In this document: positions 12,011 through 22,703 of the stretch, piece after piece
Layout: every line of letters begins with the position of its first letter
Position numbering within the stretch: the first letter of the stretch is position 1
DNA from: Limnoperna fortunei
Lineage: Eukaryota; Mollusca; Bivalvia; Mytilida; Modiolidae
Length of the DNA: 64,000 bases
Assembly: GCA_944474755.1 (NCBI GenBank)
Contig: OX104119.1
Coordinates: forward strand, 44,603,927-44,667,926
Reading direction: 5' to 3'
Translations under genes and position numbers: made by a program
Notes under the pieces: model-generated
What the model was told of the DNA's origin: nothing
The model's input: the letters and a program-made list of their open reading frames with translations, nothing else
Database searches by the model: none

Positions 12011-12360
12011 TTTCCGAGATTTTTTCAATTACCATTATTCACCTCCTGCTTGGATCTAAGACATGTCTGTACTTTACTAACATTAACCCGCTGTTTAGAT
12101 CTAAGACATACATGTATTTCTCCACGATTCACCGCCTGCTTGGTTCTAAGATATACCAGTACTTTACCATGATTACCTCCACCTCCCGTAATTCATCCCC
12201 TGCTAAGTGCTAAGATATACCTTTTTTTACCCTGATTAACTCTTTGATAGGTTATCAGACATACCAAAACCTTACCAAGATTCATCCCCTGCTAGGTTCA
12301 AAGACATACATACTTTACCATGATTCACTCCCTGTCTAAGACATACCTGTACTTAACAAA
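12010..12360 (+). repeat. Satellite 2 array, ~45 bp unit (block A)
   Basis: About 350 bp of units containing TTCACCTCCTGCTTGG, TCTAAGACATACCTG and TACTTTACCATGATT. The same satellite is at 46030-46790 and, inverted, at 53075-54075. The short open frames at 11977-12213 are translations of the repeat. Confidence 0.82.
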
Positions 12361-12461
12361 CCCGCATTCTCTATACTACGGTAATCTTTACACCGAATAT
12401 ATATTTACCATTATCTATTAATACAGGTGGCACATATATAAAAGGCATCCACTATTATAGT

Positions 12462-12717
12462 TTTTGTTTCTTTGTTCAATGGTGTTAAACGCCACTTTCG
12501 CCATTTTTTTTTCAGTCATGTCGTGGCTTCCAGTTTGCGATGGGGAGAAGCCGGAGTACCCGGAGAAAACACTCGAAAATTGACAATCCTTGTCAATTTA
12601 GATCAGAGTCTAGAGCACCCTTCCCGCAGTGAGACTAGAACCCGCAATCTATGTGTTGACAGGCAAGTGATCATAAGTAGATGAATAACTATCTTAACCT
12701 ATTCTAGCGAGGCCCCA
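12462..12717 (-). mobile_element. SINE (tRNA-derived), reverse orientation, block A
   Basis: The reverse complement has a tRNA-like head ('gcgggttctagtctcactg' around box B), the body phrase 'attgacaaggattgtcaatttt', 'actccggcttctcccc', and a 'gtggcgtttaacacc' end with an oligo-A type tail. An equivalent insertion is found at 47684-47912, so it predates duplication of the block. Confidence 0.75.
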
Positions 12718-12779
12718 AGTATCGCGAACCAATACAAAGTGTACATTAGTTCAGGTACTCACTAGTTCATGTGGTACCT

Positions 12780-13035
12780 ATAATGGCTCTTACCTTATAA
12801 AAGGAGTCCACTATTACAGGTGGCATCAACATATATAAAGGCATAAACAAGTATATAAGGCATAAACTGATATAAAGGTATGTACTATAATAGGTAAACA
12901 GGTGGAAAAGGTAAACAGTAGTACAGGTGACATTGTACCTATACTAATGTATGTATGTATGTGGTATCCTCCAGTACATACGGTATCCAATACATACAGC
13001 ATCCACCAAAAATGCACCACTACAACTACATATGT
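12780..13035 (+). repeat. Satellite 3 array, left part (block A)
   Basis: Diverged units of about 37 bp with TATCCACTAGTACAGG and GGCACCAACATATATAAAGG, then 'ggtatcc..cagtacatac' units. The array resumes at 19070-19215 beyond the nested insertions. Confidence 0.72.
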
Positions 13036-13255
13036 TTGTTTTTTTTCATGCCATTATCTGAAATATTCAGCTAATTCATATTGGTCCACTGATTTTTAAA
13101 ACTTTCTTTCCTACAGCAACCCCAGTACAAACGCACGAAATGTTCGTTTTGGCATGTAGACATGCATGAATAACCTCAAAGAAAGCCCATTTATTAACCT
13201 TTACTTACTGCTACTCAAATCCCATCTTAAGTTTTACTCTATACAAATGTGATAA

Positions 13256-13740
13256 TGCCAAGGTTTTCACACTACCAGCAACTTGAGGCTTTAGGCATGA
13301 TCCAAGGAGGGATGTCTCGACGTGAAATCGCTCGTCGGATTCATTATTCACCGTCTACAATTAATGGCTTGTCCCAATGACATCAGCGGACGGGTTCAGT
13401 GAACGACAGACACGCCCAAAAAGACAACGATCAACGACCTTTCAAAAAGACCGTTACATTCTTCTCCAGCTTTGCATTTAGGAGATCGATTCCAAACCGC
13501 CGTGCAGACGTCATATGAGACGATTGAAACACACGGAAGGCCGATCGGATACAATACAGTTAGACGTCTACTACGACAAAATAGACTAAACGACCTTTCT
13601 GAGGAAACATGCTCACCCCTCAGCGGCGTCAAAATCGACTTTCATGGACACGATCCGATGAATCTCGTTTTCACTTGAGACGCAGTGACGGCTGAACACG
13701 TGTTTGGCGGCATCGAGGTGAAAGATACGCAAACGTTGTA
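13256..13740 (+). pseudogene. Tc1-like transposase relic, N-terminal half
   Basis: Conceptual translation gives the helix-turn-helix head of Tc1-type transposases: LEALGMIQGGMSRREIARRI and HYSPSTINGLSQ, then HQRTGSVNDR, TVRRLLRQNRLND and SDESRFHLRRSDG, then a stop and TRVWRHRGERYAN. Several frame changes and stops break it. The protein stops abruptly at 13740, where a long-TIR element begins, and resumes at about 18400. It cannot be functional. SDE is the first catalytic Asp region of the DD34E family. Confidence 0.85.
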
Positions 13741-14050
13741 TCAGACAATAATTTGTATAGTGACAGTCATTTTATGCCTGTCACAAATATATTTTGTCCG
13801 TCACAGACATTTCTTCCGTTGGCCCAGTCAAAATGTGTCTGTTACAACGGCGTATCCGTTGTATCAGTCAAAAAAATGTCTGTCGCAGGCATTTTTTCCG
13901 TTGACTCAGTCAAAAATCGTCTGTTACAACGGCGTTACCGTTGTATCAGTCAAAAATGTCTTTCACAGACATTTTCTGCGTGTATCAAACAAAATACGAC
14001 TGTCACAACGCCGTGTAATTATTATTGTTGATTAATTAACAGCGGTCGAT
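13741..14050 (+). repeat. Left terminal inverted repeat, internally repetitive
   Basis: Built of variants of TCAGTCAAAAATGTCTGT(C/T)ACA followed by GACATTTT or ACGGCGTATCCGTTGTA. Many words are themselves near-palindromes, for example TGTCTGTCACAGACA-like runs. The open frames at 13685-14035 and 13753-14031 are repeat translations, not genes. Confidence 0.85.
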
Positions 14051-15614
14051 TATGCATTATTCTTTGATATTATGTGTTGTTTCTTGGGATTAGTGTTATC
14101 CTTCATGTTGTTAGTACACTTTTCTCCTTGCTAGGGTACTAACTAGTAGTTTGCGGTATTTCTACGGACCCAAATACATTTACAGTTATAAATTGTACGG
14201 TTGTCTTGTAAGTAAACTTCAACCCCTTTTTTTCTACAAACACTAAATTTAAATATGTTTATTTTAAATTATCTACATTGACTCTAAAATCATACCATTG
14301 AAAGGAAAAGTGCCACAGAACAAGTAACAGACACACTTAATCGACTGAAAAAGACACGAGCCGCCGTTTCGTACTATCGTACAAAAGTTAACATGTATTT
14401 GAGAAAATTCATTCGATATATGTCTCGTGAGCAGTTGTAAGTATAGTAAACAGTGTTTCGCAGTTTCGGTGTCTCTGTAAAAAGAAAAAGGAAATTTTAG
14501 GCAACACACTGTTAAAGGTCATGGTTTCTAAAACAATACACAAATCGCCTCTTTTGCAAAAGCTTTCCACAAATGTTGCACGATTTTATTTGCAAATTTG
14601 CGTTCTAAATTAAGCTAACGATGATATCGTTCGTACATCGGGCATTTATCGTTCGTACGACGTTCGTACGTCGTTAATATATGGTTAAACATGAATCGTT
14701 TTTCCATCGTAGAATATATATTATAAAATAATACGTAAAATCGGCCATTAATTTGCTAATTTTGGGATGATTAATATTTTATCACTGTACTAATATAAGA
14801 AGGTTAATATTTCTTTCGTTTGGACCGCAGGGCCATACGGAAAGTCGTATTACCCGATACGATCTCCGGTCTTCTGCATCAGTAAGTTATTTCGTGACTC
14901 CTTCCTGCATTTGTTAGACTGACTAGTCATACGGACTGTTCATACAGACTGGCGTCTGTATTGGCCTTGTATCGATTATCTGTCAGCTGTATTGGCCCTT
15001 ACGAGTCTAGGAATCTATACAGCCAACCTCGAATCAATACCAGGTCCAATACATATTCAGCCAGTTAGTAACACTAAAGCATGATTTCTCATGTGTGCAT
15101 GGTAGGGTTTTCGTTTATTCTATCGAAGTGTATAAGGTTTTTACATCATAAAGCGAAATTAATCATTATATATTTGAATAAAGGAATTCGAAAATCAGAC
15201 ATCTTTTAGTTTTTACTGGTTCGAGTACACCATAAACATCGTCCCTGCGCATGTGTACAAGAGTAACGATAACACTCAAAGAAATATACACGACCTGTAT
15301 TGTCTTGGGTTATTGTAATTAACAGAATTAACAATAATTCTGTAGTTGAGATTTTTCTAAAGCGATATTCAGAACTGAAATAATAAATCAGTTTTTACTA
15401 AAGTATATTATTATGCCATGGTCTTTTAATTTCTTTAATAAATCTTTAGCGTGTATTAAAATACTTTATGAAAACTTCCACATTTCAAATATATTAAAGG
15501 TTTGTATTTATTGAATCAAAAGTCCAAGTGTGATAATGAAATCACATACATAGTGTGTTAGAATTCAAACTTAACGGTATGATATCTAATTATTACCGAA
15601 ATAGATAGACATGT

Positions 15615-15745
15615 TATTAAGTACACAAGGCTCGTGAATTCGAGTCCGACTTCTCGCTGTGTTCGACTTGACCTTCATGAACACTGGCAAAGGTCGAGGG
15701 TTTCACGAAGTTCTCCTGTGACCTCCCAAGATAACTAGATTGATT
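15615..15745 (+). mobile_element. SINE-like fragment
   Basis: A box B-like 'gaattcgagtccga' is followed by 'ggtcgagggtttcacgaagt' and 'ctcctgtgacctccc', reminiscent of the 'ggtcggagttttctcc' body of the other SINEs here. Degraded and partial. Confidence 0.4.
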
Positions 15746-15932
15746 CATTGGATGTTTTCTTTATGTCCAGCGAGCAGTATTTCAGCTATATTCAGGACAA
15801 GAACAAGTTAACAAACAATTAATCAACGGGTAAGGGGTGGGATGGGACACAAGGAACACAATTTAGACTGCCACTGGAAAAGTATGAAGTTTTAGGTAGG
15901 GGCAGAGAATTTAGCCTTTTGCAGCGGTTACA

Positions 15933-16184
15933 ATGAGCCTACTCTTTTTCGAAATCTACAAAAGGGGGCTTTATCGTGCATGGAGAGTGGCAATCTCCAA
16001 ACACGTTACCCACTACGGTCCGCTGCCAGGCTTTCCGTATTATGACTTGACAACACCACAACGAGAGCGTCTCCCCTATCCGCCACCCGCGGAGGGGTTT
16101 GTCTGCTCTGTGGGTCGAGCACTGGGAACCCTCCCAGTTTGGTCCCAGCAAAAACTAGAATATATAGACAAACATTTAAAGTGA
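15933..16184 (+). CDS. Unassigned 83-codon open frame inside the long-TIR element
   Basis: An 83-residue frame starting at an ATG, with local GC content clearly above its surroundings. The product is basic, with aromatic- and proline-rich stretches such as HYGPLPGFPYYDL. I recognise no domain. A short part of the DNA ('acccactacggtccgctgcc') resembles 'acccactaaggcccatggcc' at about 40220 and a weaker version at about 56010, in the duplicated segment, so it may be repeat-derived. Whether it is translated is unknown. Confidence 0.2.
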   Translation: MSLLFFEIYKRGLYRAWRVAISKHVTHYGPLPGFPYYDLTTPQRERLPYPPPAEGFVCSVGRALGTLPVWSQQKLEYIDKHLK

Positions 16185-16516
16185 AGAAATTATTTCAGCA
16201 AGTAACAGAATCATTTTTTTTAACAAATCAATAACAGCTAGTCATGAAAGACTGCAATGGAAAAAATGATAAGTAGAAATAATCAACAACGTGTACAACT
16301 TTTTTAACAGAACACTATTTATTATTTTGAAGTAATTATTTCATTTTCTAACTAAACTATACAGATGGTTCATTTGTAGTTTAATTCTCTTGCTTATTAT
16401 GTTTTGTGCTTGACCTAATATTGTACGACTAAAAGCAATCGACGCACTCGATTCAGTTGCAGGCGATATATTATACAGATCGTCGGGTCTTTCTGTGGCA
16501 TTTCTTTGTAATAAAT

Positions 16517-17212
16517 TTAATGATCTCTATTGATTGTCAATGTTGACAATAAGAAAGATTTCCCACAACGATCAATTAAGCCGTGGTTCCGACCATAGAA
16601 CTTCTGGAGAGATAGAATACCGTATAAAATGTGAAATGTACACACCATACGCTTGAGCTGCTGGAATGTTGCTGTCGATGAACGGGAAGTTGACATTTGG
16701 AAAGCTGAAGTCATCACGCTTGTCGTAGAGTCTAGTGGTGTCTTAAATGTCAAGCTCGCTAGGGTATATTGAATGTAAATAGTAACCAAATTTAGCATTG
16801 TTGAGGGACAAAACATCATCAATATAGCGGAATGTGAAATTAGAGGTCTGGGCCAAAGTCTTTTCTTTCTTCTTCAGTAGGCCTTCTAGGAACTCAGCCT
16901 CATAAGAGTACAAAAACAGGTCGGCAAGGAGAGGAGCACAATTAGTACCCACTGGAATACCAACAGTCTGTTGAAAAAACATGTCCTCCAAACATGTCGA
17001 ATATGAAGGCAATCAGAAAATCTAACATGTGACAGATTTGGTCTTCAGTATATTTAGTATTAGATTTAGAGTCATTGATGACGAGTAAGTTCTGTCATGA
17101 CTAATTACCAGGTATTTATATCGTCTCTTCCCGGTTTTCTTGAAAAAGCAGCGTTTTATAAATTCTTTAAGCCTAGTTTTAAGCTGCGTATGAGGGATGG
17201 CGGTATAGAGTG
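16517..17212 (-). pseudogene. Penelope-like reverse transcriptase fragment, 5'-truncated
   Basis: Read on the minus strand from 17212 down: IPHTQLKTRLKEFI, GKRRYKYLVISHD, then VGIPVGTNCAPLLADLFLYS, FTFRYIDDVLSLNN (the Y-x-D-D active site is intact), YPSELDI, a frame change, and NVNFPFIDSNIPAA with AYGV. The 3' end joins 'gacaataagaaag' directly, so the usual ~200 bp tail is deleted. Broken by at least two frame changes and cut off at 17212. It lies inside the long-TIR element and is therefore younger than it, or was carried by it. Confidence 0.85.
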
Positions 17213-17569
17213 TCGAAAAATGAATGTTTTAATGCTGTTACAATTCAGACCTCAAGATGTCTATCAGGTCTTTTGAATTTTTTAATATCCACATTTTATT
17301 ACACAATATCAACCATTGTTAAGGATGTTTGCGGAAAAACACCGGATGGTGTTGAAAAATGTTCAATACACATTTTCTTTCATCAGCGAGGCGTGATTAC
17401 CTGTAACCTAATTAACAATATGTGTCATTCTTTAAATTGGACTTGTACAATTTTATTGTCTACACTAAATTACCAGATCCATTTAAAAACAGAAGATGCA
17501 GCTAAGAAAACAAACATGACTTTATTGGCGTTTTTTAATATTTTAATTGAAAGACTAGAAAAAAAATAA
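17213..17569 (+). CDS. Unassigned 118-codon open frame inside the long-TIR element
   Basis: An open frame abutting the truncation point of the Penelope-like relic. It opens with GTG and has no early ATG, so if it was ever expressed it is a fragment or an exon (an 'ag' precedes it). It contains several Cys residues (for example DVCGKTPDGVEKC and GVITCNLINNMC) and ends in LIERLEKK. I do not recognise the family. It could be a remnant of a protein of the long-TIR element, or chance. Confidence 0.2.
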   Translation, partial: SKNECFNAVTIQTSRCLSGLLNFLISTFYYTISTIVKDVCGKTPDGVEKCSIHIFFHQRGVITCNLINNMCHSLNWTCTILLSTLNYQIHLKTEDAAKKTNMTLLAFFNILIERLEKK

Positions 17570-17983
17570 CGACTCAAATGTCAAAATTTAATGTACGTAG
17601 ACGTACAAAATAAAAGACTAACAGTTTCTGACATGATTAAAGAAATTGGCGATCTTATTATATGTATTTAACTTTGTGCGTGTTTGAATTAACTTTGTCC
17701 GTGTTTGAAGAAAACATTATTGTACAAATATATAAAAGACGATCGTTATTATAGCTTAAATGCGGTTTTTATTTTCACCAGATGTGTAAGTAAACCATTG
17801 ATAAATTCAGTTTAATAAAAAAAAAGGACAGGACAAATGCTAACATTTTTAGCAGTCTTCATTTTTCAGAAACAGATATATTTAAACATACATTTATCTC
17901 TAACATTACGCACAATTTCCCAATAGAGATTTTTTTTGTTTATTCTGAACATTTTCATAAATCAAATTGAAATAAAAAATATT

Positions 17984-18291
17984 AATCGATCGCTGTTAAT
18001 AAGTTAACAATAATAATTACAAGGCGTTGTGACAGTCGTATTTTTTCTGATACAACGGAGAAAATGTCTGTGACAGACATTTTTTGACTGATACAACAGG
18101 AAGGCGTTGTAACAGACGACTTTCGACTGAATCAACGGTAAAAATGACTGCGACAGACATATTTTGACTGATACAACGGATACGCCGTTGTAACAGACAA
18201 ATTTTGACTGCGCCAATGGAAATGCCTGTTACGGACAAAATATGTCTGTGACAGGCAAAAAATGACTGTCACCGTAAATATTATTGTCTGA
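17984..18291 (-). repeat. Right terminal inverted repeat of the long-TIR element
   Basis: Inverted, collinear copy of 13741-14050. The match includes the non-repetitive inner edge 'taattattattgtt' and 'ttaacagcg'. Outside it, 18292-18393 continues with further CAGTCATTT / GCAGTC words that the left end lacks. Confidence 0.85.
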
Positions 18292-18399
18292 CACAACGTT
18301 TGCAGACTTTTACAGACATTTTTGCAGTCATTTGCAGTCAATCTCAGTCAGTGACAGACGAAAAACGACTGCAACTGGTATTTACAGTCATTTTTGAGC

Positions 18400-18862
18400 C
18401 AGTAGTGCAGACCGTTAGCGTTGTGGAAGCATTTTTGTTTGGGGAGGCATTTCGTCTAATCACCGGACAAATCTCATTGTGATTAATGAAAATTTGACAG
18501 CACAACGCTACATTGATGAGGTGTTACGGCCTTCTGTTATCCCATTTCTTCGTGGACATCAACAACGCAATGCCCGCGCTCATTCTGCTCGCGTTTCAGG
18601 GGCCTTCCTTAACGAAACAATGTGAGTACTTTTCCGTGACCAGAGTTTTTTCTTGACTTGGGTCCGATAGAACGCATATGTGATCAACTGGGACAAGCTG
18701 TTAAAAGACGCAAACCACCGCCGATTAAGCTACAGCAGCTTGAAATTGCGCTGATAGGGGCATGGAACAATATTCCACAAGAATTAATCGCTCTTATCCG
18801 ATTTATGCCATGGAGATGTCGCGCATGCGTTTGCAGCAAATGGTGGACACATTCGTTATTGG
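18400..18862 (+). pseudogene. Tc1-like transposase relic, C-terminal half
   Basis: Continuation of the relic at 13256-13740. Segments read FVWGGISSNHRTNL, NENLTAQRYIDEVLRPSVIP, a region equivalent to QQDNARPH worn to RNARAHSARVSGAFLN, then after a frame change GPIERICDQLGQAVKRRKPP, AWNNIPQELIALIRFMP and a final GGHTR-like end. In DD34E transposases the second Asp lies in the DNA-x-P-H region and the Glu in P-I-E. The Asp is lost here and the Glu is present. Dead copy. Confidence 0.85.
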
Positions 18863-19069
18863 CAATGAGGAAATTTAGAATCGACCCTGAGTACTTAAGT
18901 GATTCGTTAAACAGAAAAGAATAAACATTAATTTCAAACACCCGTGTCGATTTGTTGCTATTGTTCAGAACTTTAAAAAATACCAATTGCTTATATTGTT
19001 GTTGTTTCCATATACAATTTTATTGATGTAAATTTTAATGTTGCGTTTTTATTAGCAGTCAGTATATAT

Positions 19070-19215
19070 GGTATGTTCGCGTACAAGCGTACAAATGATA
19101 TCTACCTCGACCAATACAAATGGTACTCGTCAGTACAAACAACATTACTAATACATATGGTACCTATTGGTACATATGGTATCTGCCAACGCAAACGGTA
19201 TCCGTTGGTACGTGT
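19070..19215 (+). repeat. Satellite 3 array, right part (block A)
   Basis: Units such as 'acatatggtacctattggt' and 'acatatggtatctgcc' match the end of the satellite 3 array at 48230-48310 and continue the series interrupted at about 13035. The Tc1-like element, with its cargo, therefore landed in satellite 3. Confidence 0.65.
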
Positions 19216-19399
19216 TTGTTGTTTTTCACAGAATATAACTTGATCGCAGGTGTAGCTACATTGCTAGCGTTATCTCTCTTATGCTGCCCATGTGCTGTAT
19301 TGTTCCATTTATAATACAGTTATTTTATTAGCTTAAGCAATAACAGAATGCAGTCAATATACGTATCTGCGCAACATCGATTAACTATCATAATTCAAA

Positions 19400-20450
19400 A
19401 GTCCAGGTAAAATGAAAATCTGAAAAATGCATCACTTAGGTCTCCTGAGTGATTTATATGTGATGTATGGTCTTTGATTACATTGCTATAGCCTTGTTAG
19501 TGATTTTATATGTTAAATATATAATTTAATTGTATTGCCAAGGTTTCAAGATTGATTTTATATACAGAATATGGTTTTAATTCCATTAATAGGGTATCAG
19601 TATTGATTTTATATATAAAATATGGTTTGTAATTGCATAGCTATGGTCTCCAGAGTGACTTTATATGTGAAATATAATTTTTAATTTCATTGCAACAGTC
19701 TCATTAGTGATTTTGTAAGTTAAATATGGTTTTGAAATGCATCACTCAGGCCTCCAGAATGATTTTATATGTGAAATATGACTTTTGATTACATTGCTTT
19801 AGTCTCATAAGAGATTTTATGTGTTAAAAATTGTATTTGTATGCAAGAGTTTCAGGATTAATTTTATATGTGAAATATGGTTTTTAATTGCATCACTAAG
19901 GTGTCAGGATTGATTCTATATATTGAATATGTATTTTAATGGTATTGCCAAGATTTCAGGATACAATTTATGCAAAATATGGTTTTAATTGCATGGCTAT
20001 GGTCTCCAGAGTAAATTTATATGTTAAATATAGTTTTTAATTTTATTGCTATAGTTTCATTAGTGATTTTATATGTAAAATATGCTTTTTAATCGCATGG
20101 CTAAGGTCTCCAGAGTAACTTTGTTTTTAATTGCATTGTTATAGTCTCATGAATGACTTTATATGTTAAATACAGTTTTTAGTTGCATTGTAATTGTCTA
20201 AGGATTAACTTCATTTGTGAAATATATTTTTAATTGTATTGCTATAAGATTACGATTGATTTTATATGTGAAATGGGGTTTTCAATTGCATCGCTGAAGT
20301 ATTTGGAGTGATGTTATATGAGAAATATGTTTTTTTAATTAAATCGCAAAGATTTCTGGAGTGATATTATATATTTAATATGGTTGTAATTTATATTTCT
20401 ATGTTCTCAGGAGTGATTTGATATGAATAAGAGGTTTTAATTTGGGATTT
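19400..20450 (+). repeat. ~52 bp satellite array
   Basis: Around 19 degenerate units with the phrases TTTTATATGTGAAATATGG, TTTTAATTGCATTGC and TATGGTCTCCAGAGTGA. Unit length is about 52 bp with indels. Not seen elsewhere in the window. Confidence 0.85.
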
Positions 20451-20849
20451 TATGTGTGTTTGTATTAAATTGTGGATTTGAAGTTAAAACGGATATCATG
20501 GGATATAGTGATGCAGACAAACATGTGAGTTTTAACAGTATAATTAAATAAAAATATTATAGGTTATGATTCATACTTTTATATATGTTTTCAACTACAC
20601 GAAAAAAATTGAATTGCTCAATCATAATAATAATAACATAATAATAATAGTAATGTAGAGAGAGCTACCGTCTAAATTTGTAACAACAACGGCTTGCTAT
20701 GCATTTACCGAAACGCGGACGGGAAAGAAATCGCGTTCTTTAAAAAAGACTGCCGTAGATTTCGCTAATTAACTTTTTTGGTGAATGCGACAGTTTGTAA
20801 CGAAATGATTAAATAAAGCATATGTTTTGAATTTTTGTACAAAAGGGCA

Positions 20850-21060
20850 TATTGTGACTTGAAAATTGAAAAGCAGAGATTTGCCCACTGGATTGTTTTG
20901 TCACGTGACAACTGAAAAGCAGAGATTTTGACCAGTTTTGTCCGCTGGATATTTTGTCACGTGACATTTGAAAGCAGATATTTTGACCAGTCAAAGCGGT
21001 CAAATTGACTGGTTATTTGTCAAGAGATTTTGACCAGAGTTTTTTTGACTGGTTTAAGTT
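20850..21060 (+). repeat. ~55 bp repeat with TCACGTGA E-boxes and TTTTGACCAGT words
   Basis: The phrases GAAAGCAGAGATTTTGACC and TTTTGTCACGTGAC recur. TCACGTGA occurs at 20901-20908 and 20957-20964, and TTGACCAGT-like words at least four times. TCACGTGA is the palindromic E-box bound by MITF/TFE and USF-type factors. No adjacent gene supports a regulatory role. Confidence 0.55.
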
Positions 21061-22700
21061 AACTTTATGTTATGTTAGCGGGCTTGCACCTAACTGTAGC
21101 AAATGTCCAATTTGGTAACTGAGTCTTTATTAAAACAGCAAAACTGACTCCATTTACATCCGGCCAGGAATTATGGCTTACAAACATAATGTGCATCTAT
21201 ATAATAAATAGAATAATCATTTAAACACATAAAATATATGATCAAAAAATGCATCAAATTTAACTCAGGTAACGAGATATCAATCAGTTTATGATTCCTA
21301 AATGTTGTGCAATGATCAAAATCATGCATTTCCCAGATCTAGATTACTAAATTCTTCATATTCCAAACGTTAAGAAATAAACAAGATGTCGCCCAACTCA
21401 TTTGTCAGAAAATACCGAAATGTGCGGAAGGTGTTACTCAGTTCTATTTGAACATGTAGGGGAATAAGTAGATTGAAAATTAAGAAAATATTATTCAAGA
21501 ATGGACTCTTTAATATTAGAAAATGAACAAGCTATTAAATATGCAGATTATGAATGGAAATAATCAATATATCGTAAAAAGTAAGGATTCTAAATGTAGG
21601 GCAATAAGCAAGATGTCACTTAAGATTTGATGCGTACACATTAGAAAAAAAATACAATGTCGTTCAGCTCTAAATTTTAAAATGTTGCAAAATAAACTAT
21701 GAAATGTACGAACATAATCTAGATATCATTAAAATCAGATTATTAAATTTGATTGACTTGGGGGAGTTCCATCGTCCAACGCCGATATTTCTATGCCGGT
21801 GGTCGGATAATTTAATAAACTTTATGAAATGAGCAAAACGCCACTCAACCCTGGACTACCTAAGGTATGAATGATGTATAAGCCTGTTAAGGGGCGCCTT
21901 ACGTACAATTGATTCCAGTGCGAAGCCTTTGTTAGGTGCCCAATATGTGACTGGGCAAATCGACACATGACCGGGGTACAATGTTTCACTCCAAGAAAAT
22001 GAAATTACGTTTATACGCTAATGAACTAAAAGATTATAATATTTGGCAGAATGACAGCGATAGAAAAATTTTGGACAAAGTGATGCAAAAGCGTTGGATT
22101 CCTTGCTTCTGCCTGGCATCGTCATTGTCAACTCTAGATTCTTTAATGTTCGAAATAAACAAGATATTGCGGAACTCATGTTATATTAAAAGTAGGCTGT
22201 TTTGTTTAATTTTAACAGCGTGTTGTTTACGAAACTACGTCTTGACAGCGAGATGAGATTGCCCATCACACGATAGTATAGTGAAACACGATAAAGATGC
22301 AAATAGCGAAAAGTCATAAAATATAAGGCAGCTGATTCAATTCAGAAGTTATTTGTGGACTTTGAGTAACTACCGATATTAGAGATCGTAATTATCAAAT
22401 TATGTTCCCAATAGAGGACAAAAGAAGGAAGTTGTCAAAACCAGAGAAATACCTATAGAGTCACTTGCAGGGATTTTTTTTTTACTTCAAAGAAAAACAA
22501 TAAAAATAGATTCACTTTTTTAAATTTTTATCATGTAAGAATAATCTGTTTTGTCGGTTATATTTCTTTTCAGAGTGTTTCCTGGTATATTTCTAGAAAA
22601 CAAAATCACATTATATTATATAGTTCTGATATAAATAGGTATCATTAGTCATAACATCCATTTATAGAGTACACCGTAACCTAGTATTAAGACAACTACA
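21060..22700. other. No gene; diffuse repeat upstream of the GPCR
   Basis: The phrase 'tctagattactaaattctt..aacgttaagaaataaacaagatgtcgcccaactc' is echoed at about 21340-21420, 21580-21620, 21640-21700 and 22130-22190, a loose repeat interrupted by a different segment at 21755-22110. No promoter element could be assigned with confidence to the GPCR. Confidence 0.4.
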
Positions 22701-22703
22701 TTG

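Larger units (their letters stand above)
13741..18393. mobile_element. ~4.65 kb element with ~310 bp satellite-like terminal inverted repeats
   Basis: Inserted into a Tc1-like transposase coding region. The left repeat (13741-14050) and right repeat (17984-18291, inverted) match along their whole length, starting TCAGACAATAAT and ending near 'attaacagcg(g/a)tcgatta'. About 100 extra bases of the same repeat type lie outside the right arm (18292-18393). The trinucleotide GTA flanks both sides (13738-13740 and about 18394-18396) and could be a target duplication. The interior holds a 5'-truncated Penelope-like relic (16517-17212), a SINE-like fragment (15615-15745) and two unassigned open frames (15933-16184 and 17213-17569). 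No transposase is recognised, so the family is unknown. Confidence 0.8.

Noticed and set aside
13685..14035. 116-codon open frame over the left TIR of the long-TIR element
   Set aside because: It translates the tandem TGTCTGT words in repeated form (for example CLSQ..F), and an equivalent frame appears in the inverted arm. It is a by-product of the repeat.
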